Shown: positions 20,976-26,851 of the stretch, in pieces | How positions within the stretch are numbered: position 1 is the first letter of the stretch | Layout of the letters: the number at the start of each line of letters is the position of its first letter | Assembly: GCA_938008535.1 (NCBI GenBank) | Contig: CALLKF010000080.1 | Span: 1-26,851 of the forward strand | Origin: an uncultured Saprospirales bacterium | GTDB taxonomy: Bacteria > Bacteroidota > Bacteroidia > Chitinophagales > JADIYW01 | DNA length: 26,851 nucleotides | Direction: 5' to 3' | The notes under the pieces: generated by a model | The model's input: the letters and a program-made list of their open reading frames with translations, nothing else | The model's database searches: none | What the model was told of the DNA's origin: nothing | Position numbers and translations under genes: made by a program

Positions 20976-22022
20976 TTATTTCGCTTTTCGTCCGAATTCG
21001 TCTAATTTAATTCTGAATGTTAATTGATGATCGCTGCCAACTTTGCTGTATGCGCCATACGCATAATCAAAAGCAAATTGTTTGATATTAATACCAATTC
21101 CTGCAGAAAATCCTGAAAAACCTTTCTTCTTTCCAACAGCACCTAATTCTTGTCGGCGCATGTGATTATAGCCAAAACGTAAACGGACAGGTTTGCCTGC
21201 TTGCGCTTCTAAACCAAATGCAAAATGACGAAAAATATTATCAATTATTTCTGTGCTTTTGCTTTTCTTTTTTGTTGAACCTAACAAAATAGATTGTTGT
21301 TCTTCTTCAGGAAAAGTGAGTTTCCAAACTTGTAAATCATGCGCAGTTACAGAAAGTGTAATTGGTAAATGTTTGAATTTTTTCGAGAATGAAACATCAA
21401 GTTGCAAAGGCAATTTTTCGCGACCAATTATTTTGTCGTATGGTTTCAATTCCATGCCTGCATTCCGTAAAATAACAACTGCTGAAATATTTTTTTTATC
21501 GCTGTGATATGCTAAGGAAACATCTGTTGCAAAACCAACTGATGTATAAGTTGCCAACTGCGAAACAATCAATTTTAAATTAACACCATAATAAAAATTC
21601 TTCCAGTTTCTGCCGATGCCAGCTTGCATATTAAAATCATTTGCACGAAAGATGCCTGTTGAATTTCCAGCTGCATCGCGTCCATCAAACTTACCATAAG
21701 ATGCATATTGAAACGTATAAGCAATGGTCGATTTTATCTTTGGATGCGTGTAGGCAAATGCTATATTTCCAACGTTCATCTTATCAATATAAAATGAGTT
21801 GGTGATACTTAATTGTTTGTGATAAGTGCTGTCTAGAAAACATGGATTGGTGATGGCTAATGATAAATCTGCATCTTTCATTGCCTGCACAGTTCCGTTG
21901 ATGCCTTCCATACGTGATGAAGTTGGAAACGACAGAAAATCATACACATTTCTGCCACCAAGTTGCGCATTTGCAAATTGTATTGAAACAACTAAAAATG
22001 ATATGATTATAAATTTTTTCAA
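20976..22022 (-). CDS. porQ: Type IX secretion system protein PorQ
   Basis: An outer-membrane beta-barrel of the PorV/FadL-like family, part of the T9SS attachment complex (PorU, PorV, PorQ, PorZ) that processes and anchors cargo on the cell surface. The 348-residue protein has a signal peptide ending in FANAQ and the characteristic start of the mature protein, LGGRNVYDFLSFPTSSRMEG, then amphipathic strands such as QYASYGKFDGRDAAGN and LRFGYNHMRRQELG and the closing FAFDYAYGAYSKVGSDHQL. The start is TTG (22022-22020): no ATG or GTG lies in frame nearby upstream, and the encoded residues form a clean signal peptide. It precedes cmk on the same strand; the promoter box lies about 11 bp before the start. 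Confidence 0.9.
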   Translation of the reverse strand: MKKFIIISFLVVSIQFANAQLGGRNVYDFLSFPTSSRMEGINGTVQAMKDADLSLAITNPCFLDSTYHKQLSITNSFYIDKMNVGNIAFAYTHPKIKSTIAYTFQYASYGKFDGRDAAGNSTGIFRANDFNMQAGIGRNWKNFYYGVNLKLIVSQLATYTSVGFATDVSLAYHSDKKNISAVVILRNAGMELKPYDKIIGREKLPLQLDVSFSKKFKHLPITLSVTAHDLQVWKLTFPEEEQQSILLGSTKKKSKSTEIIDNIFRHFAFGLEAQAGKPVRLRFGYNHMRRQELGAVGKKKGFSGFSAGIGINIKQFAFDYAYGAYSKVGSDHQLTFRIKLDEFGRKAK

Positions 22023-22032
22023 AACGATGTTA

Positions 22033-22062
22033 CAAAATAAGACAAGAAATTTGGAATAACAA
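22033..22062 (-). promoter_or_regulatory. Promoter of porQ-cmk
   Basis: On the minus strand, TTG (22062-22060), exactly 19 bp, and TTATTTTG (22040-22033) match TTG-N19-TAnnTTTG with one mismatch in the -7 box. The box ends 10 bp before the TTG start codon, so the leader is very short. Confidence 0.55.
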
Positions 22063-22088
22063 ATACAAATCAGTCTAAACTAAAAATT

Positions 22089-22237
22089 TAACCACTTAAG
22101 AAACAAAAGAAATAAAATTTTGATTAGTTATTTAAACTAAATGCGCTTTGTGTTCTGTCTTTCTATATCTATTAAGAAATCTTAAGTTCCTTTATCTATT
22201 AAGCAATCTTAAGTTTCTTGAGCTTCTTAAGTGGTTA
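22089..22237. mobile_element. 149-bp MITE-like element with TAACCACTTAAG termini
   Basis: It begins with TAACCACTTAAG (22089-22100) and ends with its exact complement CTTAAGTGGTTA (22226-22237). The right end is a 30-bp unit (22208-22237, CTTAAGTTTC...) of the same length and register as copies 3 and 4 around the GxxExxY gene. There is no gene inside; the interior holds a 27-bp tandem duplication. It fills most of the gap between thiH and porQ and starts 8 bp beyond the thiH stop (22246). No clear target-site duplication is visible. Mobility is inferred from the shared termini, not shown. Confidence 0.55.
22166..22219. repeat. 27-bp tandem duplication inside the MITE-like element
   Basis: Two adjacent 27-bp copies (22166-22192 and 22193-22219), each reading TATCTATTAAG, A or C, then AATCTTAAGTT, differ at only a few positions. 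Each contains the CTTAAG core of the repeat family. Confidence 0.85.
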
Positions 22238-22245
22238 TTTTTATT

Positions 22246-23364
22246 TCAAACTAAAACGCTGTCCCAATCTTTCCAAACCACTTCGTAATTTTTGGATTGT
22301 ATCATTTCAGCAATTTGCTGTGGTGTACGTTCGTCGTGTATTTCAAATTGTTTAAGAGCTTCGGAATTTGAATAACCACCTGGTTCGGTTTTGCTGCCTG
22401 CGCTCATGGAAGTAATTCCACATTCGATAGCAATATCACGGAATGCAGGTCGTTCGCGTGTGGAAAGCGACAATTCAACATCTGGAAAACAGATGCGAAA
22501 TGCACAGATTAATTGTAGTAATTCTTTTTCTGAAAGGTGTGCTTTCGGTTCAAACTCGCCTTCAAAAGGTCGCAATCTTGGAAATGAAATAGAGAATTTT
22601 GATTGCCAATATTTTTTTTGTAATTGTGCCAAATGATTAGCCAAATCAATAGCTTCGGTGCGCCAATCATCACTTAATCCAAACAAAACACCGAGTCCGA
22701 TTTTATACATTTCAGCAGCACCAATTCTGTCAGTTGTTGCCAATCGATAGTCGAAATTTGCTTTCTTACCTTTTGGATGTGTTTGTTTGTAAACATCTTT
22801 GTTGTAGGTTTCTTGATAGACCAAAACACTATACACACCAGCATTTTTTAGTCGAATATAATCGTCGGTTTCCAAAGGTTGAACTTCAATAGAAACTTGT
22901 GAAAAATGTTGTTTTACTAATTGAACAGCATTTATTAAATAATCAATTCCAACATGTTTGTCATGTTCACCAGTAACTAATAGAACCGCATCAAATCCAT
23001 GAGATTTTAATACTTCAATTTCTTGTAAAATTTCTATTTCAGTTAATGTTTTTCTAGGAATTTTATTGGTTAAACTAAAACCGCAATAGGTGCAAATATT
23101 CTGGCACTCATTACTTAGATACAATGGTGCAAAAAGTTGAATGGTGGAACCGAAACGTTCTTTGGTTATTCGTTTACTGGTTTGGATTATTTTATTTAAA
23201 AATGGTGTTGCTGTCGATGAAATTAAAGAAGAAAAATCAGTTTCAGTAAAACTATTTATATCGTTTTTTGAAAGTATATTTTCTATTGTAGTTTCATTCA
23301 CTTCAGCAATTGAAGAAGTGAATGCATCTTGATGATTATATTTTCCTTTATTTATAGAAATCAT
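22246..23364 (-). CDS. thiH: 2-iminoacetate synthase (tyrosine lyase)
   Basis: This radical SAM enzyme cleaves tyrosine to 2-iminoacetate (dehydroglycine) and p-cresol, supplying the glycine-derived part of the thiamine thiazole in anaerobic-type pathways. The 372-residue protein has cluster cysteines C87, C91 and C94 in NECQNICTYCGFS, TGEHDKHVGIDYL, EVQPLETDDY, YQETYNKDVYKQTHPKGKK and FSISFPRLRPFEGEF, all typical of ThiH rather than HydG or CofH. Length and motifs are complete. No thiG, thiS, thiF, thiE or thiC is adjacent: porQ lies downstream beyond the MITE-like element, and 479 bp upstream hold no thi gene. Either thi genes are scattered in this organism or thiH has moved. I found no TPP riboswitch in the upstream gap. 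Confidence 0.95.
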   Translation of the reverse strand: MISINKGKYNHQDAFTSSIAEVNETTIENILSKNDINSFTETDFSSLISSTATPFLNKIIQTSKRITKERFGSTIQLFAPLYLSNECQNICTYCGFSLTNKIPRKTLTEIEILQEIEVLKSHGFDAVLLVTGEHDKHVGIDYLINAVQLVKQHFSQVSIEVQPLETDDYIRLKNAGVYSVLVYQETYNKDVYKQTHPKGKKANFDYRLATTDRIGAAEMYKIGLGVLFGLSDDWRTEAIDLANHLAQLQKKYWQSKFSISFPRLRPFEGEFEPKAHLSEKELLQLICAFRICFPDVELSLSTRERPAFRDIAIECGITSMSAGSKTEPGGYSNSEALKQFEIHDERTPQQIAEMIQSKNYEVVWKDWDSVLV

Positions 23365-23535
23365 ACTTTATTGCAATAGAAATTTATTGTTATGCTAAAC
23401 ATTGGATTGAATAGGCAAATATGCAACTAAATATCTAATTATAAATACTAATTAAAAGTAGAAAGCAATGTTTGCATTTGCGCATATTTTCAAAGAAATA
23501 TCAACTATTTTGATTTATTTATTTTAAAAGGCAAC

Positions 23536-23619
23536 ATGAACCTAAATTTAACGTTAAAGATTTTGATGAAACTTCTATTTCTTAGCAAAGTTAATCAATC
23601 ATCTTATGCACATTTTTAA
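23536..23619 (+). CDS. Possible 27-residue leader or remnant peptide
   Basis: The frame starts with ATG 4 bp after AAAAGG, one of the few Shine-Dalgarno-like sites here, and encodes MNLNLTLKILMKLLF then LSKVNQSSYAHF. The start resembles the first residues of TonB-dependent receptor signal peptides in this phylum (NLTLKILMK), so it may be a decayed gene start. Alternatively it is a leader peptide, because its last codons lie in the left arm of the 23603-23648 hairpin. No homologue is claimed. Confidence 0.25.
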   Translation: MNLNLTLKILMKLLFLSKVNQSSYAHF

Positions 23620-23648
23620 CAAACAATCTTAATAAAAACGTGCATAAG
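23603..23648. other. Long intergenic inverted repeat
   Basis: CTTATGCAC (23603-23611) pairs with GTGCATAAG (23640-23648). After one mismatch, TTTTTA (23613-23618) pairs with TAAAAA (23633-23638), leaving a 14-nt loop. No T-run follows on the plus strand. It overlaps the end of the small leader-like frame. Confidence 0.75.
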
Positions 23649-23660
23649 TAGCAATTTTGT

Positions 23661-23674
23661 TTGACTTAGGTCAA
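23661..23674. promoter_or_regulatory. FNR/CRP-like dyad TTGAC-N4-GTCAA
   Basis: TTGACTTAGGTCAA is a perfect 5-bp dyad with a 4-bp spacer, the same geometry as FNR/CRP-family sites (TTGAT-N4-ATCAA). It is 170 bp upstream of the surface-protein start and 297 bp upstream of thiH. A chance occurrence in AT-rich DNA cannot be excluded. Confidence 0.35.
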
Positions 23675-23789
23675 TATATAAAAAACTATTTAAATGTGTT
23701 TTAAAAAATCTCAAATAATACACCAAAACATCACTATTTATTGCAATAAACTTAACTTGCTAAAACCCAAAAAATAGATTAACTTGAAG

Positions 23790-23797
23790 TATATTTG
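23790..23797 (+). promoter_or_regulatory. Putative -7 box TATATTTG of the surface-protein gene
   Basis: TATATTTG is an exact TAnnTTTG match located 46 bp before the first ATG. No TTG lies at the expected upstream distance (the nearest is 30 bp upstream), so only half of the promoter is supported. Confidence 0.45.
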
Positions 23798-23843
23798 ATG
23801 TTGATTTTGTCGTATACCGATGAACATTAATAAAACAACACTT

Positions 23844-26800
23844 ATGAATAAAATCTACACTCGTTTTTCATTTCATATTTTAAACACTCACACCGAAATT
23901 AAGAAACTACTTCCTACGTTATCCAATTACAAAAAAACAAGTTACATGCTACATCTTTCCAAGGTTGCCGCGACCTTATCGCTGCTGCTTTTTGCTTTAA
24001 TTATTCCGAAAACTGGTTTTGGACAGATTGAATTTGCGGGTGCTACTTCTTGTGGCACAGGTGCAAATACTGCTTGGCTAACAGCTGCGAATTGGTGTGG
24101 AGGCTCAATACCTGGAACAACATCTATTGCTCAGTTTGGCTCTAAAGGTACAGCAGCTAGCATAGGTATTAATGTTAACAATGCTGCGACACAACAAGTT
24201 GGTGCTATTGAGATAACATCAGCAAGAGGAAGTGGTTTAACAATTGGACATAGTGGTTCCAGTAAAAACAGTTTCTTACAAATTAATGGTACCACTGTAA
24301 ACAGCGTTTCAAATGTTATTCTGAGAAACAACAGCAGTCAGTTGCTAACCCTTGCAAATCTCGCTGGTGGTAGTTCTTCCACTTTAGGAATTGTATTAGG
24401 CAATACTTCAGAAAATATAATAAATATTGATGGTTCAGGTGGAATTACTATTAGTTCAATAATCAGTGATCTATCAGGTGGTGCAAAAAACCTGACAAAA
24501 GCAGGTGCAGGTGCAGGCGTACTTACTTTATCCGGAGTAAATACGTACACAGGAACTACCAAAGTAACTACCGGTGAATTGCGTTTAAATCCATCAAGCA
24601 ATAATACCTTATCAGGCGCATTTACTTTTAACGGCGGTAAACTGGCAACCACCAGCATTACTGCTTCACGAACAGTAACGTATGCATCTATCAATTTAGC
24701 CGACAACTCAGATTTAGTTTTAGGTTCAAATGCTCATACATTAACGTTTACCAGTTTAGGCACTTTTACATCTGGCAAAACATTAACCGTTACAGGATGG
24801 ACAGGCGCTTCGTATGCAACAGGTACTACAACAGGAACAGGCGGTAAATTCTTTATCGGTTCATCGGCTTCTTTATCGGCAGCACAACTTGCGCAAATTC
24901 GTTTTTATAACGGTACCAGCTATTATCCTGCTACACAATTATCCACCGGTGAAATTGTACCCACTACATTATTAGAAGTTACCAACCCGGGCAACCAGCT
25001 TGCAGGCGTTGGATTCAGCGTTACCGTTACAGCAAAAGACTTAGGCGGTACAGCAAGAAACCTGACCAATGCAACAGGCATTACTTTAACATCTACCAAT
25101 AGCATAAGCGGCAGTACAACAGGAACTATCTCAGCAGGAGGCAATACTGTAACTATAACAGGTGTGGTTTTGGCTTCCGGAACCAATGCAACTATTACTG
25201 CAACACGTTCGTCAGGCGATCAGCCATTGACAGGCACAAGCGGTCTTTTTGATGTAACAACACCTATGACACCTACTTTGTCAGCAAGTTCACTTACTGC
25301 ATTTGGTACACAATGCACAGGCGGCACTTACGGACCGAATTTATTTACCATTACAGGCACTTCATTAACTACTGCTAATGTTACAGTAGCTTCGCTTACC
25401 GGATATACTTTTTGTACTACAGCAGGCGGAACCTACACCACTTCATTATCGCTTACGCAAGCGGGTGGTTCTTATACACAGGATATTTATGTAAAATTTG
25501 CACCGGTTTCTGCTACAGGCTACAGTGGTAACATTGTAGTTAGCGGCGGCGGCGCATCGAATATAAACGTGGCTGCCAGCGGCACCGGAACGGACGGAAC
25601 GCCGTCAGTAACTACGGTAACTGCCACTTCGATCACAACAGCGGCAGCAAGCAGCGGCGGAAATACCATAAGCACTACCTGCGGAACTATCACCGCTAAA
25701 GGTGTGGTTTGGGATGTTTCGGCAAATCCTACCATCAGTTCTAATTTAGGTATTACCAGCGATGGCACAGGAACTTCGAACTACACAAGTTCTATCACTG
25801 CACTGAGTGCGAATACGCTTTACAATTACAGAGCGTATGCTACCAACAGCAATGGTGTTACTTCTTATGGAACCAACCTTACTTTTACGACATTAAAAAA
25901 TGAACCAACAAATTATCCGGCATCTTTTGGTTGCGGCACAACCACTATTTCTACTATTCCATTAACCTGGACAGATGCTACCGGCGGACAAGTGCCGGAT
26001 GGCTATTTAATAAAATGGAGCGCAACATCATATGCTGCTATTACGGCACCAAGCGACGGAACGGCTGAAGCAGATGGCGCAACCACTAAAAATATTTTAC
26101 AAGGTGTTGGTGCATATACTGCAACGAGTTTATCTGCAGGAACAACTTATTATTTTAAGATATGGTCTTATACCAACAGTGGATCGAATATTAATTACAA
26201 ATTAGTGAGCGAGCCGCAAACGAGCTGCGCTACATTAACCGCACCTTGTTTAAGTGATTTGTTTAATTCAGGTTATGGCAACTGGACTGGTGGTTCAGGA
26301 TCTTATAACAATGCTACTGCAGGTTATGTTGGTGATGGTATAGGATTTAACAGTACCAGTGATGATATAATCACGGGTTCTCCACTTACGAATCCAGCAT
26401 CTATGACTTTTTATGGATCAGCTTCTGGTGCTACTTCGAATTTTACCATGAAAGTTCAATACTCTACTTCAAATTCAGGCCCATGGTTTGATGCACAAAC
26501 ATTAAATGCAAATGGTTCTAATACAGGTTCTATAACTACCACCTGGACCAGTTATAGTGTAACACTTGGGTTGTCGGGTTCTTATTATTTACGTGTTTTT
26601 ATGAGTGCAAGAAGTGGCGGTAGTTTTTACCTTGACAACGTTGATGTATATTGTACCAGTGGTCCTGAAATGAATGTGAAAGGAAACAACACCTCTATTG
26701 CAGATGGTGATGTAACTCCTGCAGCAGGTGATCATACAGACTTTGGATCCACGGCAGTGGCTGGTGGTACAGTAGTGCGAACATTTAAAATATTTAATAC

Positions 26801-26851
26801 AGGAACTGTTGCATTAAACCTTACAGGTTCTAGTCCGTATGTTACACTTAC
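23844..26851 (+). CDS. Large exported surface protein (autotransporter repeat, Fn3-like, choice-of-anchor D), 3'-truncated
   Basis: The frame is open from ATG 23844 to the window end (1002 codons, no stop). A hydrophobic signal segment, HLSKVAATLSLLLFALIIP, ends at GFGQ (about residue 61). ATG 23946 (Met35) would give a normal-length signal peptide and is the rival start. The mature part is Thr/Ser/Gly-rich. A passenger-associated repeat appears at about 217-250 (AGAGAGVLTLSGVNTYTGTT, KVTTGELRL). Fn3-like segments cover about 588-800 (KGVVWDVSANPTIS and LSANTLYNYRAYATNSNG). A jelly-roll-like segment spans about 800-935, and a choice-of-anchor D type domain starts at about 941 (GPEMNVKGN, then FGSTAVAGGTVVRTFKIFN). 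Such proteins normally end in a T9SS C-terminal sorting domain, here cut off. Codons are visibly more GC-rich than in neighbouring genes. The function, adhesin or matrix protein, is inferred from architecture. Confidence 0.88.
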   Translation, partial: MNKIYTRFSFHILNTHTEIKKLLPTLSNYKKTSYMLHLSKVAATLSLLLFALIIPKTGFGQIEFAGATSCGTGANTAWLTAANWCGGSIPGTTSIAQFGSKGTAASIGINVNNAATQQVGAIEITSARGSGLTIGHSGSSKNSFLQINGTTVNSVSNVILRNNSSQLLTLANLAGGSSSTLGIVLGNTSENIINIDGSGGITISSIISDLSGGAKNLTKAGAGAGVLTLSGVNTYTGTTKVTTGELRLNPSSNNTLSGAFTFNGGKLATTSITASRTVTYASINLADNSDLVLGSNAHTLTFTSLGTFTSGKTLTVTGWTGASYATGTTTGTGGKFFIGSSASLSAAQLAQIRFYNGTSYYPATQLSTGEIVPTTLLEVTNPGNQLAGVGFSVTVTAKDLGGTARNLTNATGITLTSTNSISGSTTGTISAGGNTVTITGVVLASGTNATITATRSSGDQPLTGTSGLFDVTTPMTPTLSASSLTAFGTQCTGGTYGPNLFTITGTSLTTANVTVASLTGYTFCTTAGGTYTTSLSLTQAGGSYTQDIYVKFAPVSATGYSGNIVVSGGGASNINVAASGTGTDGTPSVTTVTATSITTAAASSGGNTISTTCGTITAKGVVWDVSANPTISSNLGITSDGTGTSNYTSSITALSANTLYNYRAYATNSNGVTSYGTNLTFTTLKNEPTNYPASFGCGTTTISTIPLTWTDATGGQVPDGYLIKWSATSYAAITAPSDGTAEADGATTKNILQGVGAYTATSLSAGTTYYFKIWSYTNSGSNINYKLVSEPQTSCATLTAPCLSDLFNSGYGNWTGGSGSYNNATAGYVGDGIGFNSTSDDIITGSPLTNPASMTFYGSASGATSNFTMKVQYSTSNSGPWFDAQTLNANGSNTGSITTTWTSYSVTLGLSGSYYLRVFMSARSGGSFYLDNVDVYCTSGPEMNVKGNNTSIADGDVTPAAGDHTDFGSTAVAGGTVVRTFKIFNTGTVALNLTGSSPYVTL

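Larger units (their letters stand above)
23365..23843. promoter_or_regulatory. 479-bp divergent intergenic region between thiH and the large surface protein
   Basis: This is the longest gap in the window and is AT-rich. It holds a possible 27-codon leader frame (23536-23619), a long inverted repeat (23603-23648), an FNR/CRP-like dyad (23661-23674) and a TATATTTG box (23790-23797), listed separately. Upstream of thiH I see only a weak CATATTTG near-match; nothing else is recognisable. Confidence 0.6.

Noticed and set aside
23365..23535. TPP riboswitch upstream of thiH
   Set aside because: I looked on the minus strand for the conserved CTGAGA and the downstream thi-box elements and found neither.
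24131..25768. Four minus-strand frames of 66-122 codons opposite the large surface protein
   Set aside because: Low-complexity Pro/Val-rich shadows of a Thr/Ser/Gly-rich gene; the plus frame is open throughout with domain signatures.

Overview
The window is a low-GC, gene-dense chromosomal fragment from a member of the Bacteroidota, probably a Chitinophagales- or Sphingobacteriales-like environmental lineage. The clade call rests on a LytS/LytTR pair, PorQ and a PorE-like OmpA protein of the type IX secretion system (T9SS), SCKKD-type lipoproteins, TAnnTTTG promoter boxes and A-rich start regions without clear Shine-Dalgarno sites. The first 28 bases are Illumina adapter, so the left edge is an assembly end and the first gene is truncated. 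The right edge cuts a large surface-protein gene.

Layout. 29-1401 (+): truncated LytS-type histidine kinase and its LytTR response regulator. 1446-3344 (-): lipoprotein gene followed by pyrD. 3427-6132 (+): rarA, a GxxExxY/PD-(D/E)XK-like gene enclosed by a 12-bp inverted-repeat family, and kdsA. 6135-8399 (-): PorE-like OmpA protein preceded by a striking 21-bp tandem array. 8453-10735 (-): queE and pckA. 10995-12058 (+): small lipoprotein and CpeT/CpcT-family protein. 12068-14544 (-): lipoprotein and rpsA. 14748-18958 (-): a three-gene unit encoding a CHASE2 membrane sensor, a caspase-fold peptidase and a papain-family peptidase. 19017-22022 (-): fatty-acid desaturase, cmk and porQ. 22246-23364 (-): lone thiH. 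23365-23843: a 479-bp regulatory-looking gap. 23844 to the right end (+): large autotransporter-repeat/Fn3-like exported protein, probably T9SS cargo.

Themes. Most genes are housekeeping: pyrimidine, Kdo, queuosine, thiamine, gluconeogenesis, translation and dCMP kinase. The envelope is heavily represented by T9SS parts, a likely cargo and several lipoproteins. The best candidate for an undescribed system is the CHASE2-caspase-papain operon. Both proteases carry signal peptides and the sensor domain is extracytoplasmic, so it reads as an envelope-located proteolytic signalling cassette rather than a cytosolic suicide module. The second candidate is the GxxExxY gene within its repeat family, together with a 149-bp gene-less copy of the same repeat 17 kb away, which resembles an autonomous/non-autonomous element pair.

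Repeats are unusually rich. Degenerate 7-bp tandem repeats occur at four loci, in one case encoding a signal peptide and in another part of PyrD. A GCTTC pentamer is repeated at strictly alternating 10/11-bp spacing for 16 copies. I saw no tRNA, rRNA, CRISPR array, IS transposase or prophage gene.
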